A stretch of 64,000 bases of DNA from Patagioenas fasciata (GCF_037038585.1 NC_092525.1:2644969-2708968); one strand, 5' to 3'. Shown: positions 21,336 through 34,260, counted from the stretch's first letter. Notes: generated by a model from the letters alone, not told the origin. Numbers and translations are program-made.

Positions 21336-22396
21336 CAAAATCACTTTGTTGGAAAAGATAACTGCAATTTAAAATATCTTTACCCTTTGAAGAAACAGCC
21401 TGGAAAAGATAATTTTTGTTTTTTTCCAGTGGGGCGGTTCACGAGGACGGATGGGCTGCTGGGCTCTTCAATGACAGCATCCAGGGCGAGGAAGGAAATC
21501 TTGGCTATACTTGGGTGATATCTGTGTCTGTGTTCTGTGTGTATCTGGGAAAATGTGTTCTAGGGAACTCAGACTGCCAATGAGTCAAAAATGGCCTGGT
21601 TATCCAAAAAACGCAAACGCTCCAGTGGCCGTATCAACAGCTGTACTGAAGATGGTGCAAAATACTTTTTTCTCCACTCAACTGTAGCCTTCACAAGAAA
21701 AAAGGAAGTGTCAGGTTCCTCTCCAGCTTTGTTCTGAAGGGCTTTTCCTCTTTCAGCTGGATGTCTGCTGCCACCGTTTCACCGCGGTTGCCCCGTCTTC
21801 TGCTACAGAAGTACCAGACAGACAGAAGGAATCCAGAGCGGTCTGCCCGTACAAGGTACGGCTAGGACGCGTGTCTGCACTTTTCCTCAGGTACTTGTAG
21901 AGTGGACTTTAAAGTTAACATTAAGAATGCACCGACTCTCCTTCTATATTTTTAATACGAAATATTTTACCAGGAGTACTAAAAATAAGGTCTGTTCTGG
22001 AGCACGGTACACCTGTGCAGAGCTCACCTCCCTCTGGTTATTTTCTCTTCCTGAAAGCGTAATCTTCTGTTTCTGTGGGCTTACTATTGAATGATACTAT
22101 GGAAATGATTTTGTACTAAAAGAGGAAAGGAGGTGTTTGTAAGAGTTCAGATGTCCAGAAGAAACAACCTGATTCAATGACAAATGCTTTGTTCTTTTTC
22201 ACTCAATAGGTTTTTAAAATATCTTAGAATAGTACTCAAAAAGCTGACAGAGATACAGGCACCTGGGCAAATCGGTTTTGTTCTGCGTGTTTGCCAGGTG
22301 TTCCCAAGAAGCACTTTCAGCCTCGTAACTGGTGCCGGTGAGTCCATGTGTGGTTTGGATGAGTTATTGTTTCAATAGTGACTTTTTTCTCTTAAC
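21336..22396. other. No gene recognised
   Basis: Unique, moderately AT-rich DNA. Nothing supported on either strand. Confidence 0.4.
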
Positions 22397-22698
22397 CTAC
22401 AGTGTGTAGTTCTGACTTCAGTTGGTAAGAAATCTTCCAAAACGGCAGCATTCCTCATTCCAAGAAGCTGCATTTTATGAACCTGCCCTCCGAGTGGATC
22501 TTCCCAGGTGATGTAGTGGGCAGTGGCCTCATCAACAACAGGACTGTTCATTTTCTTTGAAACAACCAACCAAAGTCCATTTCCTTCCGCAGAGCCCAGC
22601 ACAGCAGGCCTGGCAAAGGTTGGTGGCACCGCTGGGCTTTGGGTTCCCGGTTGCGACAGTCGAGCTGTCACGGTCACAGAAACGTGTTCCCCTGTGTG
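22397..22698 (-). other. Candidate internal exon, family not recognised
   Basis: On the minus strand, GGCTGCACTGCAG precedes 22698 (acceptor) and TGTAG/GTTAAG follows 22397 (donor). The 302-base interval is open in one frame that continues through both splice sites. The peptide looks protein-like rather than compositional: GEHVSVTVTARL near the start, then SKKMNSPVVDEATAHYITWE and HKMQLLGMRNAAVLEDFLP. Alternating hydrophobics suggest a beta-sandwich-like fold, but I cannot name a family. No neighbouring exon was found, so it may be an isolated exon or relic. Confidence 0.3.
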
Positions 22699-22719
22699 CT
22701 GCAGTGCAGCCAAAAGTGT

Positions 22720-24010
22720 TCGTGAGTCTGACGCTCCTTTTTCGTAGCCTTATGCTGCACTGCAGGAATGGGGATATTTATTTATTTTTTAAAGTAAACC
22801 CATGTCTTCTATCTCACTGATTTTCCTATCAATGAAACTTAAAGCAAATAAAATGGTCTAATTTACATGTTGACTTCCATAGTTAAGAGTAATTGTTGAG
22901 TAGGTGCAGCATATAATTTATTAGGTGTACTTAAGCAGATGGGTATTTGTTCTAAAAACTGAAAAAGAGAGGCAACTGGATGCTATGAGTGTTTCCCCAA
23001 TATTTGACAGCGTGCTCTGACGTACTTTGTTTCTGTCTGGCTCTCAGTGGCGCTTTTCCCTGGCAGGTCGGGGTGTCCCTCGTGCTTGAGCCGTGCAGCT
23101 GGCCACGTGTCACTGCTCATCGTGCCACACGCCAAGTGTGAATCGATAGCTCTGTCTAAATATACATAAATGTAATAATATGATTGTAACAATATGCCAA
23201 CATCTGCAAGTCTAGAAAGATATTTGTGTCCAAAGAGAAGGCTAAACAGGTGCGTAAGTATAAATGGATATTCTAGATAATAAGTGGTGATATATATAAG
23301 CATAAACAGATATTCTGTATAAGTTTAAGCAGATATATACATGTAAATGCATACGCAAGTGTGTAGATGTCTAAGTAGATATATATTACAGTGGAAATAG
23401 ATGATGTATATGAATCAAATATATTCCCTAAATACATACGTATGTGTAAAAAGAGACATAGGAGTCAATGTCAGTGATGTACAAGGTTTTTAAAATGCAA
23501 AGAAATTCTGTTTATAGAAAGGATTAAAAAACTCATCCTTACCCGGAAATGTCTCTGGCGGGTGCACTTGAGGGAAAGGCCTGAGCTGCCCCCAGGGAGC
23601 AGAACGGCACCCGCACCTGGTCAGCCGTGGGAGCAGGGGCTGGGGGGCTCTGTGTGCGAGCCAGACGCTTCGTTCCATAACTGCGGCAGCCGGGGAGCTG
23701 CTGCGAGCTCTCTGCTGAGTGACTGACTGTGTGGTGATGGTTTTTACTACTCACAGGGCACTGGGCGAGCCCAATTTAGTTTTCTTGTAATCTAACTTAA
23801 GTAAAAGCGTACTGAATAGAATTAATCACCCGACTTACAAGGCTGTGTGTCGTCTTTGTGTTTGTGGTTTGTTTTTTTTTTTTTTTGAATACGCTCTCTG
23901 CTTCATGTTGCTGGGAAAACCGTGTGCTGTACAGTTCTGCTCATATTTACCAAAAGCAGCTACAGGTTACACTGGACATCTGTGAGATCAGGTGTGGTTT
24001 GTACTTCGCA
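22720..24010. other. AT-rich DNA with an old repeat; no gene recognised
   Basis: At 23150-23480 is a degenerate run of AGATATATA/GTAAATGCATA words paralogous to 9890-10060. A T-run lies at 23872-23886. Nothing coding is supported. Confidence 0.4.
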
Positions 24011-24113
24011 GGGAAAGAAACAGAAAACAGGAAAAGAAATAGAACGAGAATTAATAGAAGTAGAAATAATAGAAATAGATGGGGTCGAATAGAAATAGAA
24101 CAGAGCAGAGCGT
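24011..24113 (+). repeat. Simple repeat, degenerate (GAAATA)n
   Basis: Purine-rich AGAAATAGAACGAGAA/AGAAATAATAGAAATAGA tract immediately upstream of the octamer cluster. Confidence 0.7.
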
Positions 24114-24119
24114 CGTGCC

Positions 24120-24640
24120 GGATATGCAAATCTCCTCGGGGCTTGGGCAGGGAGGTGAGTAGGCGGGGAGAATGCAAATTGAGATTCGAAGCCTGCAAAT
24201 CAGATTGCGGGAGATAAGAGGAGGGGCGGGGCGCATGGGAACGGCAGGCGGGGCGAGGATGGGGCGGAGAAATGCAAATCAGAGGCGTGGCTACGCAAAT
24301 AGGGCACTAGAGAGCTCGAACGGGCCGCCGGGAGGTTCCGCCGAGGAGGGTTCTCTGGGTGGGGTGGTTCTCTAGAGCGGATTCTCTGTTCCGCGTTGTC
24401 CCGGGTGGCTCGTTTGCTGTGGGTGATCCCGGGTGGTCACCCCGGTGCAGGTCACCCCCGCACGCACGCGGACGTTCAGCCCCGGTTCCGCGCATGCGCG
24501 GTGGCGCCCCGGTGCTCCCGCGGTGCACCGCCCGCCGGGTGTCGCTGGTGCTGCCGCCCGGTGGCCACAGCGCGGTACTGCAGCCCGGCGCGGGGAGTGC
24601 GGCATCGGGCTCAAACCAGAGCTCAAGCCCTGCGCTTGTG
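24120..24640 (+). promoter_or_regulatory. Octamer-rich CpG island, promoter-like
   Basis: Three perfect octamers ATGCAAAT (24124, 24172, 24272) and two one-mismatch versions (24193 CTGCAAAT, 24293 ACGCAAAT) lie in 177 bases, all in the same orientation, interleaved with GGGGCGGGGC boxes (about 24222) and GGCGGGG words. CpG density is high to 24600. A CTCF-like motif CTGCCGCCCGGTGGCC lies at 24551-24566. POU-family factors (Oct) bind such octamers. No gene downstream is identified; an LTR promoter is an alternative. Confidence 0.55.
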
Positions 24641-27600
24641 GGACGGCCTAGTAGAGCTGGGCTTCGGTTTGGAGGAGTTTTAATGCACGTGTTAAATTCC
24701 AGAGGAAAACTTTGTCTAGTCAGTTAATTGATACGGTTTTAGTGGCATGTATTACATGTTAATATACAAAGCAGGGTTACAGTGTTCTGTAACATGCATA
24801 GGAGGACGTATATTTAAGACAATTCTAGATGTAAACAAGCATTATGGTTCTTATTGGGATATTTTGGCATCTAAACTCTTAAATGGGGGAAAACGTGTGA
24901 AGCTCCTGCTAGAACCGCTGCAGAGTGGTGAAGAATGAATGTGGGACAGATCACGTTTAGATGCTTCACTCCTGTCACTTTCAGTCCATAAGGAAGCCAA
25001 ATAACATGTTTGTGATTTATAAATGTTACTTTAATGTTCATGGTTTTTGCAGGTCACACATCCCAGGGTCTCAGCTGCTGCAGTTCACATAATGTACAGT
25101 GAACAGGAGGCGCTGGGTGTCCCCAAAGCGCGCTTCAAATCTGTAGGGTACTCTTACCTGGAACCCTCATTTGACATTTACCGTCTTTGGTTTTCTGAGT
25201 GTATTCAACTAAGTAGTAGTTTATTTTTAATGCGTCATATTCAATTTATGTTAAAACACTTTCTTTCTAATCTGTGAAAGTATGCAACGTGACTCAATAT
25301 GTTTGAATTGTAATTATTTGCCAGGTGACACGTAGTGGAAATAATCTTTATTATGATAGTGATGTTTTTCTCAAGGATTTTGCTAAGAAAAGCGAATTTC
25401 TCAGATTAAATGGGTAGAAGTCAGCCAATACCTTTTTCAAAGAATGTGAGTTTGTCTCTACCTCTGTGACTAGTTGGAAGTATTCAGGTGTACATAATGT
25501 ATACATTAAAAACAAATAAAGGCATCACTGATGTTCTGTTGTTGTGTATGGGTGTTTTTTCCTGTTGCTTCATAGTGGTCCAGACAAACTAAACAGAACA
25601 CAACAGCAGAGTATGAGTCAGTGCACCTGGAGCTGGATCGTGTCATCTTGATCTTTATCACAAGAGACGTGTGATTCAATCACACTAAAAGAATATTACC
25701 AAATTGATATATGTCCACCTGTAAAATAATCGCTACATGCTTCGGTACAGTCTGTGTAGTTATGACAACATAATTTAGATAGCAGCAATTTTTAACCTGT
25801 TTTTTTTCCCTGGTAAATAATTTGTGAAGATAGAATGGAAGAAAAAGATTAACAAAAGTTTCACTAAATAATTGTGTTCATAAAAAAAAAAAATAGATTT
25901 TGTTATGATTTCCATTCAATTTCTGATCTGTTTACTTTTGTTTTACAGTTATCTCAAAATTCCTGGATACAGAGCAACTACTTTCCATTTCGGCACAGGT
26001 TCCAAAGCAGGATAAGGTATGTTTCAAAATGCACCTTAGATGAGCAGTTACCTGGCTATATATAAGTGTGGCACCTATGCATGATATGGTAGGAAAAAGA
26101 CTGCGCCTTACAAAGACACGGACTAATGTTGTCATAGTCTGAGAGTGTATCTTATTGTACAGCAGCAGGAGATTCTATAGGAAAACGTTAGAAACATTTG
26201 GGTTTGCTTCAATATCACGTTTATCTTAATTTATACAAACTGACTGCAAAAGCTGTTGACTTTTTCATCACTCCCCACTCTCATTCTCTGTAAATGTTCA
26301 TCCTGTTTGACAGTACCAGGATGAGAGAGGAATTTTCTTCACATCAGCATAAAAGGAAAAAGTGTTAACAGACATTTACTCTCTTATTTTTGGAGGTTAA
26401 TACAATTTTTAATAGCCAAAAGAAAATTAGGCATCTTTCTTACTAGAAATTAAATACTTTCTTAGCTTTTAGGTAAGACAAATTAAGATAAATCAGTCTT
26501 TATTGTCTAGAAAGATCATTTTGAAAATGGTTCTTAAGAAGCACTCTTGACCTGGCTCGGCTGTGCTTGTAATGCAGATAAACCTGTATCGATCACTGAG
26601 TCAGCTGTGTGAACACGCGAGGTCAGCGATGAGACGTGGCTCTCGGTTCCCGTGACACAGATGCTGCACGAGCCAAGCGCAGGTTTTTCGTGCAGATGTT
26701 CCGTGTTCCCCCCGCACAGCACCGGACAGAAAACGAAGCACGTCCTGGCAGAGCATCAGCCAGAACAGTGTCTGGCAGCCCCTTCTGCGGGCGGTTCTCA
26801 CCTCGGCCCGTGCTTTTCTGCTGGCCTGTGAATGCAAGGAGCAGCAATGTAGTGAAGAACTGATTCCTGTGAAGTTTTCCCAGGGTCCTGTCTTAGGGAT
26901 TAAAAGAGTGCCCTGCTCTTATCTGTCACCTTCAATCACATGTCTTACCAGGTGCACCAAAATGAAATGTGGATAAAAGCGCTTATTGCTAAAAGCATAA
27001 ATAGACAATAGAGCTATAAATGCTTATAACAAGATAGTTTCCTTGAAGGACAAGCAATAGTTGGTGTGTTGATGTTAAAGCTTCATCAGGAAGGCATTTT
27101 CTCCCTCAGCGCAGGTTCAGTCTGTGAGCGCGTTGTGCCCCGTGTTGCAGCCCCTGGAGCCTCAGGAGCTGGTGAACAGGGGAGGCTCCGTCACAGAGCG
27201 CCCGGGAGAGCTACTGAATGTTCTTCAGGTTCATGTTCCTTACAACCCCCTCTTTCCCCCTCAGGATTTATAGAGAATTTCACCTCTGAAGTCTTCTGGG
27301 AGCTGGAGACAGACAGAATCTTTGCCTTGAAAATCACTCCAGTGATCACTTCAGGATCTTTCAGAGAGAGATTTTGTTCATCAGACCTTGTCTTGTATAT
27401 TGATCTGTACGTTAACACGTGCACTACAAATATCAAACCAAGATAAACACGTGTAGCTCACTACTGGATCTGGGTTAGACCAGACACAGCAGTAACCGCT
27501 GTGCGCCTGAGGCAGCGGAACCTCAGCTTTTTTCTACCAAGCATATTGTAACCGTTCCATTATAAGTTGCATTTGCCTGCTGTACCTGAGTAGGATATTT

Positions 27601-30600
27601 CTGCCAATGCGTTGGAGGTTTCTGCTTGCCTGTGTTCGTGCTGGTGTGCCAGCATCCTAGGGACTTACAACTTTGTCACCTCTCCGTGTCTTCTCGCGGG
27701 CTGACTTGACTGCTTACTCAATGACTTATCTAATGCCAGTTAAAGCAATCAGGTACAGGCTCGGTCAAGGTTGTAGTAAATGCAGAAAAATCTCTTTAAT
27801 GACACATCAGAAAGCTGAATGTTTGTTGCTCCCAGCTTTCATTGCAGAGATCTGTAACACGAAGGAAAGATCAGGTGCGTGACTAAAGCTGGCTGGATGT
27901 CTTCGTGTATACAGAGGACCATGCACACCGAACTTGTAACTGCGCTGTTTCCAATCGCAACTGGCCACAATATAGCAGAGCATGTTATCAATGTTAATTC
28001 AAGAGCTAACTCCGTTGCTTTTATTAAATGCTGGATTGACCTATTCAGTGTGTTCCCCTCTCCATACAAGTTTTCATTGCAGAACGTCCCCAGCTGTCCG
28101 TGTGTGGGGAGGTGACTCCGATTCAGGTCCCCTTAGTTAGAAAAGAGTATATGGGGTACTCAAGGACCATAAACAAAAAAACCCCAACACCTTTTATTTT
28201 GCAGCTTGGCCCAATTAGCAGGAAGATTTACGCTACTTAAGCCAAATTGGTGAACAGTTTAACAGCCAAAGGGTTTACACAAAGGAGTTTTGTGGCTCTA
28301 AGCCTTAGGTTATACTGCTCATAGAGGGAGAGGAGATGAAATAAGGGTGTAGGAAAGGAAAAGAGAAGCAAAGAAGGAGAACGAAAGGCCCGTCCCCTCC
28401 CATGTCAGCCCGCGGCCTTTGTCTGCGGGCCTCGGCTGGTGTTGGGATGTAAATCGCGATTCACCTTCTCCTGAGTGCCCCATCTGCTGCTGGACACGGT
28501 GTCCATACGGGATTGTTTTCGCTCTGAGTGACCCATCGCTGCGGGATGAGCTGTTGTTGCCATAATGTCTGAGACATAATTCTGTTGAGTCTCTGGCGCA
28601 GGAGGCAGATGGTGCTTGTCTGAAAAACCCCCAGTTTCAATCACTACAAGTGTTCATGATTTGTTCAACATGAACGTTCTCTCATCCTAAGGGGACTGTC
28701 AATTGGCAATCTTGGTGAGATGCGTTACTGGAGAAATCGTGTCATCGGTGAAATCAAGTGCTTCCTCTTATGAAATCTGTGTATATAAGCAAATTAAAGG
28801 TATCTGGACAAAACAAAACATCCTTAAGAGACCCTCCTGTCTCAGTCATTCTGGCCGGGGTCTGAGTGGCTGGAACATGAGGGTGGGCAGGATCAGGGCA
28901 GTGAGCAGCAGGGAACACCAAGAGTCACTCGTCCTTTCTTCTCAGGGCAGCACCGCACTGTGATCATCTGCAGTGCTCAGAATCCTGTGATTTAACAGCA
29001 CAAATTCTTCTATCATGCAATAGTTCCCACATCTGGTATCTTCTCAGCCAGGAACAAGATGGGTTTAGGGAGGGGATTGCAGATGTAAAGCGTTACCCGC
29101 AGTGTGTGGAAAGAAGATGCTCAGAGCCATGAACTGGTTGAGAACTGGGGGTCCCCGGTCTGCAGTTGGTGTTTTGTCTGCTCATCAGACACTGGCGCTA
29201 AGTGCTCAAGCAAACTTTCCTTTCCACAGCCAGGCCCACCTGGGAGTTGGTTGAATGCATGAGCTGTCTTTAAAGAACACGTGAATTTATCTGATCCTCC
29301 GCTGGATTTTTTTCCCCCGTAGCTTTATGCCACCAGATTTGTTGCATTAATATGTTACTTAGAGAATTCCCTGCAGACCCACCTCTCAAGCGTCTTGTCA
29401 TGTTACTTACCTGACACATTCAATGCCTATACATCTCAGTAACAGTGTGCATCTTTGTACAACACAAACATGTGCGTGTGTGTATGCACATAAAGGTATG
29501 TAATTTGGGTCAAATCTTTATTTGCTGTATGTAGGTATGATAACACAACTTGCAGAAAAACACAACCTACCAATGAAAACAAGTTTCAGCTCTGCCCATG
29601 GGTGTTTTACCCGGATGACTGTTGATTGTTCACCGTTACCCACCGGCGTCCTTTAAAACTCACAAAGGTATTGGGACTAGATTTGTTTTTTCATAACATG
29701 TTTGTATACTTAATGTATAATACATTAATAAAGTGCACATTATACAGTAATTTAAGCAACAAAATAATTTCAGTGGAGATTTCTGGAAGTAAATGAAGGT
29801 ATAACTGACGTATTTTATAGCTGCCCAATTTGTAGTTAATATGGTCAAAAATGTGCGATTACATGCAGTTATGTTGTGTGTAGATGTGCAGTTGTATACC
29901 TTGCTGATAAGTGCATTCTATTGTGGGTATTTTCATAAGAATTGATATGGGAAAATGAATCCAGGTGGTGTTTCTTCCACTTCCACTTGTGAGACCATTT
30001 AAAACTATTTATTATGTGCTAACTACACTTATTTTGTCCAATTAATAGCTAATTGCACGCTTTCTTAAAGCTATCTTTCTGTTGAGTTATGGCTCCTTAC
30101 AGAAATAACCCAAAGCACACTGATCCAGTGTCCTTCTTGAGCCAAAAAACCCTCACAAAGTGTGTTTTATTAAACATGACTACAAACATATAGGCATTTA
30201 TCAGTAAGGGTGGCCTTCATATTTACTGATTTTTATGGGTGAATTATCTACACAAAGTGACACAATGCATTAATTCTGTAATGCAGAATGGTTACTTTTA
30301 GTCCGTTCCTTGCGTTTCCAGCAGAACTGTCTGTTCTGTGTTGTCCTTGCTGCGGGTCGGTTGCTCTGCCGTCTGGTTCAGGAGACTCACTGAGGGTAAT
30401 GTCGCATGTCAATTTTATGGACATTCTTTCTAGAAACTCTGTGGGGTTTCTATTAACGTGAGGGCCTAGGGGAATTAGAGTTGCATTTGATGTATTGATA
30501 AAACACACTTGATTCCATAGCTGTATGTTTAGTTCATTCTCTTGTGAAGCTTTCTTATGAGCTGTTGGCATTTGAGCTGTGTGTCCTGTGTCTGATAGCA

Positions 30601-32735
30601 GAATTTGACCTGAGATGACGGTATAAACTTGGAATTTGCTTCAAATAAATATGTGCATTTGCCTGTATCTGGCAGAGATGATTGCATTTTATGAGTAACC
30701 TCCTATCCTGATGTATGGAGTATGAACTTTATGAGCTTGCTTTGTTTCTCCAAGTTGTGTAAAGTGACAGTATGTGCTGTGCAACAGTTAAATCAGTGTC
30801 TCTTTTCAGAATAGTGTGTAAAGTATTGAACAAGACCCGTGAGCGTGTTCATTGTCTGTACAAACTCTGACACCGTGTTGGTGCTGGATTTGCTGCTCTC
30901 ATTGCCCACGCCTGCACTCTGTCTGATGATGGTGAGTTTCTCCATTGATGACATGATCATGGCCAGATAAAGACCCTCCTGGTGGAGAATAACCAGGCTG
31001 TTTGGTCTGGTTCCCCAACTGCTAAGCCCACGCGACGACTTTTTTTGGTCTCCGTAGGCTCTAGGTGGGTGTCTCTGGTCTGTCATTGCTGCTTTTGTGC
31101 TGATCTTCTTTCTGTCTCCATTCACTGGAATCACATCCTCCGTTCAACTGCTGCAAGTCTGCACAGCCAGTCTGTTCAAGACAGCCAGTTTAAGCGTATT
31201 CTATTCAAAAGAAAGAAGTCTTTGGACACTCTGAGTTTACAGCTCTGTTCCGAAAGGGCACAAGTTAATACAGGTGGATCAACATTATGTAAATGCCATA
31301 GGACAAAATGTGGCTACTGTTGTTTATCTGCTACAATTTCTGCAGCATTTTCAGACAATTTTAGAAGTAGACTCTTGTAAGGAATCCAGGATCTTGTGCT
31401 TACCTGCATATTGCTCATTCTGCACATTGTCTTCAATTAATGCTGACCTGAGGTATTTATCTGCAGTACAACACAGTGTAGATACTAAATCAGGTCTGGA
31501 AGCCATCTCAGGAGATGTATTAGCTCATAATTACATCAAAAATAGAAGGAATGCTACTTCCTTGTTTCCTGTGCTTATTGTAATAAGGCACATATGTGGT
31601 AGCAAGAGTTCGTGACCCCCATACTTCATATGCTTATAGCAGTGTACAAATAAGTTATTAAAATTAAACTGGCTTTCAGATCTTCTGTTTTAATTACTTT
31701 TCCAATTTGACTCTTTGTGTTTTTCTTTATCACTGGAGTCCAACCCCACTCACTGTCCCGCGACTGGGGACTCCAGACAAGGCGACACAGACGTGGGGGT
31801 GGCTGCACAGTGGAGCTCAGCGGACTTGAGAACCACTCAGCTGGTGTGAGGATCAGACACGTACAAAGCAACTTTGCTTTTTAAATGATGAGGATGATGT
31901 GCTTTGTTTTGGAAGACATCAGATTTTGAATGTTTAAGGAAGCTGTAACTACCTCGATGTTTCCTTCTTACCGCAGTCGGATTTCTGGTTCTGTCTGTCG
32001 AGTTGTGCTCCTCTCCCGCACCAAGTGGTGATCGTGGGGCTCAGGGTGAGGGGGGGCAAGGAGGGCGGGGGTGTCCGTGGACTTGAATAAGTTTTGTTTG
32101 GGGTTTTTTAGACGCCTCTGTTGACACATTGTATAAAAACTGATTGCTGCAGTGCTAATGAATGAACAGGATGATAAGCAACAGATTTGAGAACCTGTTT
32201 GGGTTTTGGTTTATTGAAAAATTATTATTTAACTCAAAAAGCAATAAGATCTTGCAGTGGTCTTCTAATACTTACTGGTAGCTTTTTAACGTACTGGTTT
32301 GGAACTTTGAGATTATATTTGATATGAAGTGGCTGTTCCATCGTGGAATATTGCAGGAGTAAACTCTTGCATTTCAGCATTCCTGGCAGATCTGCAGCTT
32401 GATAAAGACCTGAGGCTGTTTAGTTTAATCAGACTTTTGTAGATCCCACCTTCACTGTTCAAAGCACTGGCTGTCAATGTGTTTTCTGGTGTTGTCACTT
32501 CTTTCTGAACAAAGACGACAGAGGTACACAGCTCTACTGGTATTGTCTGTTTTATTTAAACATGGAACTTTAACTTGAAAGCTTAGAAAGCTGTGGTCTG
32601 TGGTATATCTTTGTAATGTTTGTAAATTCTTATGCAGATACTCTTATGCCAACCAGCACGAACTTTTGTGAGTGTGAACTGCTGTGCAGTTAGAAAGAAG
32701 AAAGGTGTGTGAGCTAAACCAGCAGGAAGGCTGAA
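24641..32735. other. 8 kb without a recognisable gene
   Basis: Moderately AT-rich unique DNA. ORFs are short and scattered on both strands. An A-run lies at 25881-25892. GC-richer patches at 26560-26830, 27120-27240 and 28380-28560 contain nothing I can name. A 113-codon minus-strand ORF (30793-31134) and a plus-strand open stretch at 31260-31380 look slightly protein-like but lack recognisable motifs. No tRNA, rRNA or clear LINE 3' end was seen. Confidence 0.4.
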
Positions 32736-32739
32736 GCCG

Positions 32740-33500
32740 TGTAACCTGGGGAGTGCAAACGGCACGAAACGGGCTGCAGCGGCGGAGCCCTCGGTCCCGG
32801 GCTGTCCCGGGCAGGCGGCAGAGCCCTCGGTCCCGGGCAGACGCAGCCTGAAAGCTCCCGGCCCCGCCCTGCGGGCGGACAGCGCCGCTCTGCGGCCGCC
32901 GGTGGCTCCGGGACGGGAGGCGAGGGGCAGGGGGGGCCAGAGCCGGGCGCGGAGGCGGGGGGGGGGGGGGGCGCAGCCCGGTGGCGGACGCGGACGGGAT
33001 TGGCTCCTGCGCGGGATGGGCGGGGACACGCTGCGTAAGTGCGCGGGCCGCGGAGCGCGTGCCGGAGGGGCGGCGGCTGGAGCAGCGCGCGAGGAACGGC
33101 GGGGCCGGCGGTGAGCGAGGGGCGGGCGGACAGCGGGGAGACTGGACGGGGCGGCCCGGGACCGGCTGAGGGGCGAGGCTGGAGGGTGACAGACGGGCTG
33201 GTTTCGGAAGGAGGAAGGCGAGGGGCAGCCAGCTGCAACAGCGCGGCCCCCGGCTGGGGCGAGGGGGAAGCACGCGGGCGGCTGTGAGGGAAGGGAGCCC
33301 CGCGCTGAGCGCTGCGCGGGGCTCGGGCGGGGCCGTGGGGCGGAGGGGGAGCCCCCGTAGTGACACAGGACAGAGGGAGGAAAGCGAGCGGGAGGGGGCA
33401 GCGGCGGGTCGGGAGCGCCAAGGGGGGGCGCGAGGGGCGGGGGGGGCCGGGAACGGAGGGAGCGGCGGAGGAACCTGAGGGCGGGACGGTGCGGGAGGAG
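32740..33500 (+). promoter_or_regulatory. CpG island upstream of the macrosatellite, with splice donors
   Basis: Very GC-rich, with a G-run (about 32958-32971), an inverted CCAAT box (ATTGG at 32999), an NRF1-like CTCCTGCGCGG and a GGGCGGGG GC box just after it. Donor-like sites follow: CTGC/GTAAGT at 33034/33035 and CCGGCG/GTGAGC at 33110/33111. The layout suits a TATA-less promoter reading rightwards into the minisatellite and array, the first array acceptor being at 34465. Long Pro/Ala/Arg-rich minus-strand ORFs here are compositional. Confidence 0.5.
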
Positions 33501-34260
33501 CTTAGGCGGGAAAAGCTGAGGTACCTCGGGGAGGGGATGATATCGGGGTAGGCTTTGACAGGAAAGGCTGAGGTACCTCGGGGAGGGGATGATATCGGGG
33601 GAGGCTTTGACGGGAAAGGCTGAGGTACCTCAGGGAGGGGATGATATCGGGGGAGGCTTTTACAGGAAAGGCTGAGGTACCTCGGGGAGGGGATGATATC
33701 GGGGGAGGCTTTGACAGGAAAGGCTGAGGTACCTCAGGGAGGGGATGATATCGGGGGAGGCTTTGACAGGAAAGGCTGAGCTACCTCAGGAAGGGGATGA
33801 TATCGGGGGAGGCTTTGACAGGAAAGGCTGAGGTACCTCGGGGAGGGGATGATATCGGGGGAGGCTTTGACAGGATAGGCTGAGGTACCTCAGGGAGGGG
33901 ATGATATCGGGGGAGGCTTTGACAAGAAAGGCTGAGCTACCTCGGGAAGGGGATGATATCGGGGGAGGCTTTGACGGGAATGGCTGAGGTACATCAGGGA
34001 GGGGATGATATCGGGGGAGGCTTTGACGGGAAAGGCTGAGGTACCTCAGGGAGGGGATGACATCGGGGGAGGCTTTGATGGGAAAGGCTGAGGGACTTAA
34101 AGGAGAGGACGGAAGGGAGAGAGGTTTTGGTGGTAAAGGCTGAGGTACCTCAGGGAGGAGATGGCATCGCAGAGGCTGCAGTGGGAAATGCTGAGGTAGC
34201 TCTGGGACGGGATGGCACTAAGGTGTGGTTTCAAAGGGAAATGCTGAGGTACTTTGAGGA
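33486..34260 (+). repeat. 52-bp minisatellite (about 11 good copies plus degenerate ones)
   Basis: The unit contains GGCTGAGGTACCTC, GGGGAGGGGATGATATC and GGGGGAGGCTTTGAC. Spacing between successive GATATC words is 52 (33588, 33640, 33692 and so on). Copies from 34080 on are diverged and of variable length. Variants such as GTACCTCGGGG versus GTACCTCAGGG alternate along the array. Lies in what would be the first intron if the upstream island drives transcription. Confidence 0.95.

Noticed and set aside
20682..21518. 278-codon ORF in the pyrimidine tract, resembling a multi-pass membrane protein
   Set aside because: Ser/Leu/Phe/Pro/Cys composition follows directly from a C/T-only sequence; no family motif and no conservation in the 10.5-kb tract.
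30793..31134. 113-codon minus-strand ORF with reasonable composition
   Set aside because: No recognised motif, no clear splice sites and no duplicate to compare; left as unassigned.
31260..31380. Plus-strand open stretch (QNVATVVYLLQFLQHF), possible exon
   Set aside because: Weak acceptor without a pyrimidine tract and a poor donor; no family recognised.
32644..33421. Long Pro/Ala/Arg-rich ORFs (235-240 codons) on the minus strand of the CpG island
   Set aside because: GC-rich DNA lacks stop codons; several frames are open at once and no domain is visible.
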